Positions 8,564-17,235 of a stretch of DNA of 64,000 bases are shown one piece after another. Numbering within the stretch: position 1 is the stretch's first letter; every line of letters begins with the position of its first letter. The stretch is taken from assembly GCF_900115955.1 (NCBI RefSeq), contig NZ_FOYL01000003.1, positions 715,117 to 779,116 of the forward strand. Reading direction: 5' to 3'. A program made the position numbers and the translations under genes. A model generated the notes under the pieces. That model saw only the letters and a list, made by a program, of their open reading frames with translations, searched no databases and was not told the origin of the DNA. The stretch is from Lentzea waywayandensis (lineage in GTDB: Bacteria; Actinomycetota; Actinomycetes; Mycobacteriales; Pseudonocardiaceae).

Positions 8564-9556
8564 TCAGACGCCGAGCTGCGTCTTCATGTCGTCCAGGACC
8601 ACGTTCGCGGCGAGCACGCCGAGGCCGAGGAAGTAGGTCTCGTCGAGGACCGGCTTGGCCTTGCCGGCCTTCACGGCGTTCAGGCCGGTCCACAACGGAC
8701 CGCCGAGCACCGAGGCCTGCGCGGTCTTGGCCGGGTCGCCGTAGGTCGAGTAGAGGATGAAGTCGCCGTCGGCCTTGCTGATCTGCTCCGCGCTGACCTC
8801 GGCGGCCAGGTCGTCCACCTGGGACGAGGTCGGCTGGCCGATCTTGGCGTCGATCAGGATCGTGCCGATGAACGACTTCTTGGCGTACAGGCGGATGCGG
8901 CCAGGCATGAAGCGCAGCGCCGTGACCGTCGGGCGCACGCCGAGCTTCTTCTCGATGGCGTCGCCGGTCTCGGTGGCCTTCTTCGTGTAGTCCTCGAGCA
9001 TCTTCGCCGCGTCGGCCTGGCGGTCGAGTGCGGCCGCGTTGAGCAGGAAGTTCTCCTTCCACACGTAGCCGGGGCGCACGCTGAACACCGTCGGGGCGAT
9101 CGCGGCGAGCTTCGGGTAGAGGGCCTCCGCGCGCAGCTGCGAGCCCAGGATCAGGTCCGGGTTCAGCTTGGTGATCGCCTCGAGGTTGAGGTTGTTGGTC
9201 GTGCCGACGTTCTCCGGCGTGCCGCCCTTGTCGCCGATGTAGGACGGCATGGTCGGCGAGCCGTCGGTGTAGGCGATGCCGACGGGCTTGATGCCGAGCG
9301 CCACGACGTTGTCGAGCTCACCCGTGTCGAGCACGATCACCCGTTCGGGCTTCTTCTCGAGCTTGGTCTCACCCATCGCGTGCTTGATGGTGCGGGGGAA
9401 CTCGCCGGGCTTCTGCGTCGTGCCGAAACCGTTGCTCAGCTCGTACGCCTTGCCGAAGTCCTCGCCACCTTGGGCGACGGTCGGCTTGTCCGGCGTGCTG
9501 GAGCAGGCGGTCAGGGTCAGGGCGACTGCTACGAGCAGCGCTGCTCTCTTCGACAC
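8564..9556 (-). CDS. Iron-siderophore ABC transporter substrate-binding lipoprotein
   Basis: A 330-residue periplasmic-binding-type lipoprotein (signal ending TLTAC, lipid cysteine about residue 18). The domain layout is that of class III binding proteins for ferric siderophores and hemes: PERVIVLDTGELDNVVALGIKPVGI at the start of the first lobe, LEAITKLNPDLILGS, and a long helix joining the lobes. It should capture an Fe(III)-siderophore outside the membrane. No permease or ATPase gene is adjacent, so it must work with a transporter encoded elsewhere. The region upstream of its start contains an iron-box-like palindrome. Confidence 0.9.
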   Translation of the reverse strand: MSKRAALLVAVALTLTACSSTPDKPTVAQGGEDFGKAYELSNGFGTTQKPGEFPRTIKHAMGETKLEKKPERVIVLDTGELDNVVALGIKPVGIAYTDGSPTMPSYIGDKGGTPENVGTTNNLNLEAITKLNPDLILGSQLRAEALYPKLAAIAPTVFSVRPGYVWKENFLLNAAALDRQADAAKMLEDYTKKATETGDAIEKKLGVRPTVTALRFMPGRIRLYAKKSFIGTILIDAKIGQPTSSQVDDLAAEVSAEQISKADGDFILYSTYGDPAKTAQASVLGGPLWTGLNAVKAGKAKPVLDETYFLGLGVLAANVVLDDMKTQLGV

Positions 9557-9600
9557 GACGTTGTTCCTCCACTACGGAACGTGATGTTGACCTGCATTTC

Positions 9601-9614
9601 TTAGGGCGACCTAA
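9601..9614. promoter_or_regulatory. Candidate iron box (DmdR/IdeR-like)
   Basis: TTAGGgcgaCCTAA is a 14-bp inverted repeat 45 bases upstream of the siderophore-binding gene start. It resembles the half-sites of DtxR-family iron boxes (TTAGGTTAG-type arms), though shorter than the full 19-bp consensus. Iron-dependent repression of the gene at 8564-9556 is the likely role. Confidence 0.5.
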
Positions 9615-9700
9615 CGGTAGCGGGGTCCTTTGCCCGTTCCGAGTGTCAGACCCCCGGAGTAAGAAGGAACACGGTCACCGACGATCGGGAGGGCTGTTCG

Positions 9701-10693
<993 letters not shown>

Positions 10694-10694
10694 G

Positions 10695-11321
10695 GTGGGC
10701 TGCACGGCAGCGGACGTCGTGACGGCTCTGCGAGCCGCCGCGGCTGTCGTCCAGGAGCACCGCGACGAGCTGGTGCGCCTGGACCAGGCGATCGGCGACG
10801 CCGACCACGGCGAGAACATGAAGCGCGGCTTCACCGCGCTGCTGTCCCGTTTGGACGCCGAACCGCCGGACACCCCCGGCAAGGTCCTGAAACTGGTGGC
10901 CACCACGCTGATCTCCACGGTGGGCGGAGCCGCGGGCCCGTTGTACGGCACCGCTTTCCTGCGCGCGTCGGCCGCGGTGGGCGACGCGGCCGAGCTCGAC
11001 TGCGACCTGGTCGCCCGAGCGTTGCAGGGCGCGCTGGAGGGCGTGGTCGCGCGCGGCAAGGCCGTGGTGGGCGACAAGACGATGGTCGACGCCCTGACTC
11101 CAGCCGTGACAGCAGCGGCAAGCGCGCAAGGCTCAGTGGCCGCCGCCCTCTCCGCGGCGGCCGACGCGGCCGACGAAGGCGCCTCCTCGACGGTGCCGAT
11201 GGTGGCGCGCAAGGGCCGAGCCTCCTACCTCGGTGAGCGCAGCGCGGGCCACCTGGATCCGGGCGCCAGGTCGACGGCGTTGCTGCTGCGCGCCTTCGCG
11301 GACGCGGCGGCCAAGGCATGA
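10695..11321 (+). CDS. dhaL: Dihydroxyacetone kinase ADP-binding subunit DhaL
   Basis: A 208-residue DhaL, the subunit that carries ADP/ATP and transfers phosphate to DhaK-bound dihydroxyacetone. The nucleotide/Mg2+ motif LDQAIGDADHGENMKRGF (residues 29-46) contains the conserved aspartates, and GGAAGPLYGTAF and DKTMVDALTPA are standard. The GTG start lies one base after the dhaK stop. The gene ends in an ATGA overlap with dhaM, so the operon is translationally coupled. Confidence 0.95.
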   Translation: MGCTAADVVTALRAAAAVVQEHRDELVRLDQAIGDADHGENMKRGFTALLSRLDAEPPDTPGKVLKLVATTLISTVGGAAGPLYGTAFLRASAAVGDAAELDCDLVARALQGALEGVVARGKAVVGDKTMVDALTPAVTAAASAQGSVAAALSAAADAADEGASSTVPMVARKGRASYLGERSAGHLDPGARSTALLLRAFADAAAKA

Positions 11322-12025
11322 CGGCGGCCGCGGACACCAGCCGCGTGGGCCTGGTGGTCGTCTCGCACAGCGAGATGCTGGCCAACGGCGTAGCGGAACT
11401 GGCCGCTCAAATGGCCCCCGACGTCTCCGTGCTCCCGGTGGGCGGCACGGATGAGGGCGGCCTGGGCACCGACTACGCCTCGGTGGTCGAAGCCCTGGCA
11501 GACGCCGACTCCGGCGCGGGCGTCGTCGTGCTCTACGACCTGGGCAGCGCCAAGATGACGGCCGAGATGGCCGTGGAGTCGGCAGACGACCCGTCCCGCT
11601 ACGTGGTGGTGGACGCACCACTGGTGGAAGGCGCGGTGGCCGCGGCCGTCGCCGCCCAGGGAGCCGCTTCGCTGGCCGACGTGGCGGCCGCGGCAGAGGG
11701 CGCGTCCGGCGAGGCCCCGGTGGCCGCCCCCAGCCGCCCAGCCCTGCACCTGGTGCCGGACGCGGTGTCGGCGGAAGTGCTGCTGACCAACGAGGTAGGC
11801 CTGCACGCGCGCCCGGCGGCCTTGCTGGCCCGCACCGTCGCCGAACTCGACGCCGACGTGGTCGTCCGCTACGGCAACGAGGAGGCGAACGCGGCGAGCG
11901 TGCTGGCGCTGATGGGCCTGAGCGCGCCCGGCGGCAAGTCGATCACCGTGGTGGCCACGGGCAAGGACGCGGGGGAGGCGGTGCGCCGCATCGAGGAGCT
12001 GGCGGAGAGGGGGTTCGACGACTAG
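11318..12025 (+). CDS. dhaM: DhaM phosphotransferase (EIIA-Man + HPr fusion)
   Basis: A 235-residue DhaM. Residues 1-125 form an EIIA-mannose-type domain with the phospho-histidine H17 in VVVSHSEM. A flexible Ala/Pro linker follows. Residues 150-235 form an HPr domain with the phospho-histidine H163 in VGLHARPAA. It receives phosphate from PEP through enzyme I and rephosphorylates ADP bound to DhaL. No EI domain is fused, unlike in enteric DhaM, so a separate PTS enzyme I must supply phosphate. Starts in an ATGA overlap with dhaL. Confidence 0.93.
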   Translation: MTAAADTSRVGLVVVSHSEMLANGVAELAAQMAPDVSVLPVGGTDEGGLGTDYASVVEALADADSGAGVVVLYDLGSAKMTAEMAVESADDPSRYVVVDAPLVEGAVAAAVAAQGAASLADVAAAAEGASGEAPVAAPSRPALHLVPDAVSAEVLLTNEVGLHARPAALLARTVAELDADVVVRYGNEEANAASVLALMGLSAPGGKSITVVATGKDAGEAVRRIEELAERGFDD

Positions 12026-12053
12026 CGGCCGTCGCAGGTGCGGGCCCGCGCTG

Positions 12054-12290
12054 TGAGGTGCGGGCGGGCTGGCCGAGGCGGGCTGCGCGGTGTGGGCGGG
12101 CTGGCCGAGGCGGGGCTGTGAGGTGCGGGCGGGCTGGCCAAGGTGGGCTGTGCGGGTCGTGCGGCTGTTCGTGGGTGGGCTGGTCGAGGCGGGCTGTGCG
12201 GTGTGGGTGGCTGACCGAGGGTGGGGTCGCGGTGTGAGCGGCTGTTAGTGGGTGGGGCTGTGCCGTGTGAGCGGCTAGCTGGGGGTGGTG
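12054..12290 (+). repeat. Degenerate G-rich repeats after dhaM
   Basis: Imperfect copies of a G-rich unit containing GGGCGGGCTGGCCGAGG recur at about 12062, 12094, 12127, 12173 and 12205, with a spacing of 32-33 bases (46 once), fading out near 12290. The + strand is strongly G-rich, with many GGG runs, so the transcript could fold into quadruplexes. The repeats begin just after the dhaM stop. No protein-like reading frame is evident; a termination or RNA-stability role is possible. Confidence 0.6.
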
Positions 12291-12770
12291 CCGCGCGGTG
12301 TCCGATGGCGTCGCGTGGGGGCGGTCGCGTGGCGAAACCATGCCCGTCCTGAAGGCGCTGCCCCGAACCAGCCTGCTCGTCCGCCGCTGCCGGCTTCGGC
12401 CTCAACGCTGTCCTCGGCGCGGCAGCCGCCCCGACTGCGCTGAGTCCGACGCGACCCGCACGCCCCTGGAGGGTCCACCGAGTTCGATGGCACTCGCGCG
12501 TCCCGCAGTGCTTGCTAGCCGTGCTGGCTCCGTCCGGCCCGCGTCCGCATGGCGGTCCCCAGCCCCGCCAGCTCCGATGCGGCCCGCGAGCCACAAGGCC
12601 GTGCCCGACCAAGCCGTTCCCCGACTCGGATGGCGCAACTCCGCGTTCACCCACCTGGGTTCATCAGGCAAAAGGCCGGGTCTAGGCGTTTGCTGGACCG
12701 ATAACTGTTTCGATCCTGATGGCGAAGCTCACGGCTCCCGCCAGCGCTGGGAGTGGCATAGTCGCCCGCA
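12291..12770. other. Intergenic stretch without a recognisable gene
   Basis: About 480 bases between the dhaM-distal repeats and the 3-hydroxyacyl-CoA dehydrogenase promoter. Open frames exist on both strands but lack family resemblance, plausible start signals and consistent codon bias. No RNA gene is recognisable. I see only the promoter-proximal operator at its right end. Confidence 0.5.
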
Positions 12771-12788
12771 AGTTACTCCTTGGTAGCC
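12771..12788. promoter_or_regulatory. TTACy-N4-rGTA palindrome before 3-hydroxyacyl-CoA dehydrogenase
   Basis: AGTTACTccttGGTAGCC lies 29 bases upstream of the GTG start at 12818. It matches the perfect palindrome before ccr at 11 of 14 arm positions, with the same 4-base spacer. Confidence 0.5.
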
Positions 12789-12817
12789 CACGCTTTACCC
12801 CGCATGGGAGGTCTGCA

Positions 12818-14593
12818 GTGGCGCGCGAAATCAACACCGTCGGAGTCGTCGGCTTCGGAACCATGGGCGCGGGCATCGTGGAGGTACTCGCGCGCACCGG
12901 GCTCTCGGTCAAGGTGGTGGAAGTCGACGCGGCCGGTGTCGAGCGCGGGCTCGGGCACCTGGAGCACTCGACGAAGCGGGCCGTGAAGCGGGAGAAGCTG
13001 ACCGCTGACGAGAACGCGGCGCTGCACGGCCGGGTCACCACGAGCCTCGACCTGAGCAGTCTCCAGGACTGCGACCTCGTCATCGAGGCGGTGCCGGAGA
13101 GCGTCGAGCTCAAGGCGCGGATCTTCCGCGAACTGGACGAGATCCTCAAGCCCGAGGCGATCATCGCGTCCAACACGTCGTCGCTCTCGATCACCGAGAT
13201 CAGCGTGGTGACGAAGCGGCCGGGCAAGGTCGTGGGGCTGCACTTCTTCAACCCGACGCAGGTCCTCAAACTGGTCGAGGTCGTGCGCACGGTCGTCACG
13301 GAGCCGGACGTGATCACCGACGTGGTCGCGTTCACCGAGCGGCTGGGCAAGTCGCCGGTCGTGATCGGGGACAGGGCGGGCTTCATCGCGAACGCGCTCC
13401 TCTTCCCGTATCTCAACCACGCGGTCAAGATGCTGGAGTCCAGGTACGCGACGCGTGAGGACCTCGACGCGGCCATGCGGTACGGCTGCGGTTATCCGAT
13501 GGGACCGTTGGCGCTGCTGGACCTCATCGGTCTCGACACGGCGTACGAGATCCTCGACACGATGTACCACCAGTCGCGCAACCGGCTGCACTCGCCGGCG
13601 CCGCTGCTCAAGCAGATGATCACGGCGGGTCTCCTCGGCAGGAAGACCGGGCGCGGTTTCTACACCTACGACGGTCCCGACTCGCCTGTCGTCGTCAAGG
13701 ACGTGCAGACGCCGTCCGAAGTGGACAGCGCTGTGCAGGCTCGGGAAGTTCAACGGGTCGGCGTCATCGGCACGGGCACGATGGCGACGGGCATCGCCGA
13801 GGTGTTCGCCAAGCGCGGGTACGACGTCGTGCTGCGGGCCCGCGGTCTGGACAAGGCCGAGAAGGCGATCGGCGCGGTTCGCAAGTCGCTCGAGCGTGCG
13901 GTCAGCAAGGGCAAGCTGTCGGAACAGGACCGCGACGCGACGCTCGCCCGCATCTCGCCCGCCGTGGAGTTCGTGGAACTGGCGGACTGCGACCTGGTCG
14001 TCGAGGCGGTGGCCGAGGAGATCGGGATCAAGAAGGAGGTCTTCGCGGCGCTCGACGAGGTGTGCAAGCCCGGTGCGGTGCTCGCGACGACCACGTCCTC
14101 GCTGCCGGTCATCGAGGTCGCGGCCGCCACGAGCAGGCCCGCGGACGTCGTCGGCCTGCACTTCTTCAACCCCGCGCAGGTCATGAAGCTGGTCGAGATC
14201 GTGGAGACGATCTCCACGGGCGCCGACGTGGTCGCGACGGCCCGCAAGATCTGCCTCGACCTCGGCAAGCACCCGGTGCACTGCGGTGACGTGGCCGGTT
14301 TCATCGTGAACGCGCTGCTCTTCCCGTACCTCAACGACGCGGTGAAGATGCTGGAGGCCCACTACGCCGAGGCCGACGACATCGACAACGCCATGAAGGT
14401 CGGCTGTGGCCTGCCGATGGGACCGTTCGCGCTGCTCGACGTCGTGGGGCTGGACGTGTCGCTGGCGATCCAGCGCACGCTCTACAACGAGTTCCGCGAG
14501 CCGGGGTTCGCGCCGGCGCCGTTGCTGGAACACCTGGTCACGGCCGGTCGCCTCGGCCGCAAGACGGGCAAGGGATTCCGCGACTACTCGTGA
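12818..14593 (+). CDS. Tandem-fused 3-hydroxybutyryl-CoA dehydrogenase
   Basis: A 591-residue protein made of two complete 3-hydroxyacyl-CoA dehydrogenase modules. Each has an NAD(P) Rossmann motif (VGVVGFGTMGAGI near residue 7; VGVIGTGTMATGI near residue 310), the catalytic histidine motif GLHFFNP, an SSL serine element (NTSSL or TTSSL) and a C-terminal helical dimerisation domain (CGYPMGPLALLDLIGLD; CGLPMGPFALLDVVGLD). Single-module enzymes are about 285 residues, so this is an internal duplication or fusion. It should reduce acetoacetyl-CoA to 3-hydroxybutyryl-CoA, a step feeding crotonyl-CoA to Ccr. GTG start with GGGAGG at 12806-12811. A candidate operator lies at 12771. Confidence 0.92.
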   Translation: MAREINTVGVVGFGTMGAGIVEVLARTGLSVKVVEVDAAGVERGLGHLEHSTKRAVKREKLTADENAALHGRVTTSLDLSSLQDCDLVIEAVPESVELKARIFRELDEILKPEAIIASNTSSLSITEISVVTKRPGKVVGLHFFNPTQVLKLVEVVRTVVTEPDVITDVVAFTERLGKSPVVIGDRAGFIANALLFPYLNHAVKMLESRYATREDLDAAMRYGCGYPMGPLALLDLIGLDTAYEILDTMYHQSRNRLHSPAPLLKQMITAGLLGRKTGRGFYTYDGPDSPVVVKDVQTPSEVDSAVQAREVQRVGVIGTGTMATGIAEVFAKRGYDVVLRARGLDKAEKAIGAVRKSLERAVSKGKLSEQDRDATLARISPAVEFVELADCDLVVEAVAEEIGIKKEVFAALDEVCKPGAVLATTTSSLPVIEVAAATSRPADVVGLHFFNPAQVMKLVEIVETISTGADVVATARKICLDLGKHPVHCGDVAGFIVNALLFPYLNDAVKMLEAHYAEADDIDNAMKVGCGLPMGPFALLDVVGLDVSLAIQRTLYNEFREPGFAPAPLLEHLVTAGRLGRKTGKGFRDYS

Positions 14594-14636
14594 GCCGCTA
14601 ACAGGGGCACCATGTCGCGTCTGGCATGGTGGTGGC

Positions 14637-15230
14637 ATGCGGCGACTGGTGCTCCTGTTGGCTGTCCTCGTGCTCGCGTCCGGCTGTGCCCGCGCGACCA
14701 TCGAGGGCAGTCCGGTCGCGCAGGCACCGCTCGACGTCGCCTCGCCGTTCGACCAGGAGGGCTCCACGGATCCGAGCACGGATCCGAGCGAGTCGCAGGA
14801 CCCGGAGAGCTCGCCGATCGACGGCGAGATCACGCCCACCTGCGCGAAGCTGAAGTGGACGGACCTGCCCTACCCCGGCGCCAAGGCCGAGACGCCGCCC
14901 ACCCAGATCAACTACGACTCGACGTTCGAGGAGTCGTGCCGGTGGACGACGAAGATCGACGACGTCGAGGTGGGCGTCTCCCTGCGGTATCGCGAGGGCA
15001 AGCAGATCACGATCGAGCGCACCACCGGTGACTGGGACGTGAAGGGTCACAAGGTCGTCTACCTGGACCGTTCCGACGAGCAGGACGTCGAACCGTCGTG
15101 CGTGCTGGCCCTGCCCTACAACGGTGGCGGGCTCGGAATCATCATCATCGACTCGTCCGGCAAGTTCGGCAGCGTCTGCGACCAGGGCCGCAAGGTCGCC
15201 GAGGTGCTGATCGACCGCGAGACGGCCTAG
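14637..15230 (+). CDS. Small lipoprotein, DUF3558-like
   Basis: A 197-residue predicted lipoprotein beginning MRRLVLLLAVLVLASGC (lipid cysteine near 17), followed by an acidic Ser/Asp/Pro-rich linker (about residues 35-62) and a compact domain with cysteine-containing segments (PTCAKLKW, EESCRWTT, PSCVLALP, SVCDQGRK). The pattern of paired cysteines and the CRWTT motif resemble DUF3558 proteins such as the one at 5927. The function is unknown. It lies 43 bases after the dehydrogenase stop. Its own stop shares CTAG with the convergent sigma factor gene. Confidence 0.78.
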   Translation: MRRLVLLLAVLVLASGCARATIEGSPVAQAPLDVASPFDQEGSTDPSTDPSESQDPESSPIDGEITPTCAKLKWTDLPYPGAKAETPPTQINYDSTFEESCRWTTKIDDVEVGVSLRYREGKQITIERTTGDWDVKGHKVVYLDRSDEQDVEPSCVLALPYNGGGLGIIIIDSSGKFGSVCDQGRKVAEVLIDRETA

Positions 15231-16138
15231 TCCTGTCCCGCGGTTCGCCAGGACTTCAGCTTTTCCGGGTTCCGCACCGCCCAGATCCTGGTGATCTGGC
15301 CGTTCTCCGCCTCGATCGCCGCCACCGTCACCGCGACACCGTCGTACGTCGCCACCAGGCCCGGCCTGCCGTTGACCGTCCTGGCGAGGATCGTCAGATC
15401 CGGCGCCATCTTCCCGATGCCGACGAGGTAGCGGGCGATCTGCTCGCGGCCTTCCACCGGCTTCAGCACCGTGGGGACCTGGCCGCCGCCGTCGGCGATC
15501 ATGACGGCCGCCGGGTCCAGCAAGGCGATCAGGGCCCGGATGTCCTGCGCCTCCCACGCTTGCTTGAAATCTCGCACCACGTCCGCCTGCCGCGTGGCCG
15601 GGATCTCGTCGCGCTGCGATGCGCGAATCCGCCGCCGCGCGGACGTGGCCAGTTGCCGGCACGCCGCAGGGCTCCTGCCGACGATGCCCGCGATCTCCGC
15701 GAACGGGAACCGGAAGACGTCGTGCAGCACGAAGCTGACCCGTTCCGCCGGGGTCATCTGCTCCAGCACCACCAGGAACGCCATGGTGACCGACTCGTCC
15801 AGGGTGACGCGGTCCGCTGGGTCGGGCCCGCCGCCCCATTCCTCCCGGTCCGGGAGCGGCTCAGGGATCCACTCGCCCACGTAGCGTTCCCGCCTGGCCC
15901 TGGCAGACCCCAGCAGGTCCAGGCAGACGCGACCGGCCACCCTGGTCAGCCACGCTCCGGGGGACTCGATGGTGTCCCGCTGGTCCGGTGACAGGGCGTA
16001 CCACCGCGTGTAGGTCTCCTGCAGCACGTCCTCGGCGTCGGTCAGTGAACCCAGCAGGCGGTAGGCGAGGTTCAGCAGCTGCCGCCGTTCGCTCACGATC
16101 GCGTGCACACCAGGATCAGCCAACGTCCCCCGCCTCAC
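15227..16138 (-). CDS. ECF41-type sigma factor (SigJ-like) with SnoaL-like tail
   Basis: A 303-residue ECF sigma factor. Region 2 (LLNLAYRLLGSLTDAEDVLQETYTRW) and region 4 (MTPAERVSFVLHDVFRFPFAEIAGIVGRS) are clear. The C-terminal 110 residues form an NTF2/SnoaL-like domain ending IWAVRNPEKLKSW. The NPEKL segment corresponds to the NPDKL motif of ECF41 sigma factors, whose fused tail modulates activity in place of a separate anti-sigma factor. The usual oxidoreductase/decarboxylase partner gene is not adjacent. The divergent gene at 16168 carries an ECF41-like promoter and is a probable target. GTG at 16138 is the chosen start; a nearby TTG is possible. Confidence 0.9.
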   Translation of the reverse strand: MRRGTLADPGVHAIVSERRQLLNLAYRLLGSLTDAEDVLQETYTRWYALSPDQRDTIESPGAWLTRVAGRVCLDLLGSARARRERYVGEWIPEPLPDREEWGGGPDPADRVTLDESVTMAFLVVLEQMTPAERVSFVLHDVFRFPFAEIAGIVGRSPAACRQLATSARRRIRASQRDEIPATRQADVVRDFKQAWEAQDIRALIALLDPAAVMIADGGGQVPTVLKPVEGREQIARYLVGIGKMAPDLTILARTVNGRPGLVATYDGVAVTVAAIEAENGQITRIWAVRNPEKLKSWRTAGQD

Positions 16139-16159
16139 ATTTCCGGCCGCTGCGTCGTC
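16133..16159 (+). promoter_or_regulatory. Candidate ECF41-type promoter
   Basis: CCTCACA (16133-16139), exactly 16 bases, then CGTC (16156-16159). The ECF41 consensus is TGTCACA-N16-CGTC, so five of seven -35 bases, the spacer and the whole -10 element match. It points at the small membrane gene starting at 16168 and overlaps the 5' end of the divergent sigma factor gene itself. Confidence 0.45.
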
Positions 16160-16167
16160 GGACTGTC

Positions 16168-16539
16168 ATGGCCACGCAATCCACGGCAAGACCCGCCAAC
16201 CTGAAGCTCCTGCACGCCACCGTCGCTCTGCAGGCCGCGGCCGTCTTCGTTCAGTCCATCACCGCAGGGCTGATGATGACCGTCCCGTACGGACACGTCC
16301 TGCACAGCGCCGGCTCGTACACGTTGTGGGTCGTGACGGTCGTCCACGTCGTCGTCGCGGTTCTCGCGTGGCGGCCGGGCGGCGGGCCAGCTCAGCCCAT
16401 CTGGTACGCCGTGGGCTTTCTGGCGCTGATCACCGCTCAGGTGTACATCGGCGTGTTCCACCTCACGGCCCTGCACGTTCCCCTCGCCGCGGCGCTGCTC
16501 GTCGCGAGCGTGCTTTACCTGTTGCGGATCCGGCGCTAG
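16168..16539 (+). CDS. Small four-helix membrane protein
   Basis: A 123-residue protein with four hydrophobic helices (about residues 13-35, 48-66, 75-95 and 100-118) and almost no loops. The composition resembles small actinobacterial integral membrane proteins of unknown function. The ATG at 16168 is only 30 bases from the sigma factor start on the other strand and lies just behind an ECF41-like promoter, so it is probably controlled by that sigma factor. The stop shares CTAG with the convergent zinc-ribbon gene. Confidence 0.78.
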   Translation: MATQSTARPANLKLLHATVALQAAAVFVQSITAGLMMTVPYGHVLHSAGSYTLWVVTVVHVVVAVLAWRPGGGPAQPIWYAVGFLALITAQVYIGVFHLTALHVPLAAALLVASVLYLLRIRR

Positions 16540-16739
16540 CCGCAGCAGCCTCCACCGCAGCACCCGCCGCCACCACCGGCCGCGGCCTGCTGCGTGCCGC
16601 CGATACCGGCCATGGACAGCAGTTTCACCGTGTCGGGGTGGCCCTCGGGGCAGTTCGCCGGCGAGGACGACTCGCTCATCGGGCGCTGCACGTCGAAGGT
16701 GTCGTCGCAGGTTCGGCAACGGAACTCGTAGGTCGGCAC
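16536..16739 (-). CDS. FmdB family zinc-ribbon protein
   Basis: A 67-residue protein of the FmdB (putative regulatory protein) zinc-ribbon family: MPTYEFRCRTCDDTFDV supplies the first CxxC pair and ANCPEGH the second ligand group. The tail is unusually rich in glycine and cysteine (GGGGGCCGGGCCG), which may bind additional metal. The family name comes from formamidase operons, but most members have no proven role. Convergent with the membrane gene, sharing CTAG. Confidence 0.88.
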   Translation of the reverse strand: MPTYEFRCRTCDDTFDVQRPMSESSSPANCPEGHPDTVKLLSMAGIGGTQQAAAGGGGGCCGGGCCG

Positions 16740-16771
16740 GGACCGATTCTACGAGCGGTTAACGTGTTGTC

Positions 16772-17065
16772 GTGCCACGTCGTAACAGCCCCAAGCCAGA
16801 AGAATCCCGTCCCCTTGGAGGGGGCGTCGGCTGGGCGCGCGCCGAGTCAGGCCCGGACGGCGACTGGCTGGTCCGCGCCATCTCGGGCGCGCAGGCCCAG
16901 AAGACCTACCGCTGCCCCGGCTGCGACCACGAGATCCGCCCCGGCGTCGCGCACGTCGTGGCGTGGCCCGCGCAGGACACGGGTTCGGTCGAGGAACGCC
17001 GCCACTGGCACCAGACGTGCTGGGACTCGCGCGGCCGGCGAGGCCCGACCGCGCGCCGCTGGTAG
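16772..17065 (+). CDS. Conserved small zinc-binding-like protein
   Basis: A 97-residue basic protein with a likely metal site: YRCPGCDHEI supplies a CxxC pair, and later HV and HWHQTCW supply histidines and a cysteine. Such proteins are widespread and uncharacterised in actinobacteria. The start is GTG 16772, 32 bases from the divergent FmdB-like gene, and the stop is immediately followed by the long palindrome at 17069-17235. The function is unknown; a nucleic-acid role is possible given its charge, but this is a guess. Confidence 0.75.
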   Translation: MPRRNSPKPEESRPLGGGVGWARAESGPDGDWLVRAISGAQAQKTYRCPGCDHEIRPGVAHVVAWPAQDTGSVEERRHWHQTCWDSRGRRGPTARRW

Positions 17066-17068
17066 TCG

Positions 17069-17235
17069 CTAGTGGCGTGGCCCGGAATGTTGCCGGGCGA
17101 ATTCGCGGTCAGACGGGTGCATCGTCGTACCGCCCCCACGTCCTCGTACTGGTTGTACGTGGGCGTGGGGGCGACACCACGAGGTGCCCTGCTGAGCGTG
17201 AATTACCCAGCCGACGTTCCGGGCCACGCCGCTAG
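17069..17235. repeat. 167-bp concentric palindrome between convergent genes
   Basis: Outer arms of 21 bases (17069-17089 and 17215-17235, both ending in CTAG) match at 19 of 21 positions. Inner arms of 19 bases (17131-17149 and 17155-17173) match at 17 of 19 and close a 5-base loop. Both are centred on base 17152, and the sequence between them also aligns in part. The element fills the gap between two convergent genes exactly. It could be a very strong bidirectional terminator or a folded miniature element. Confidence 0.75.

Noticed and set aside
12298-12786. A 162-codon plus-strand frame in the gap after dhaM
   Set aside because: No family resemblance, irregular codon bias, no ribosome site, and it overlaps the operator and promoter of the following gene.
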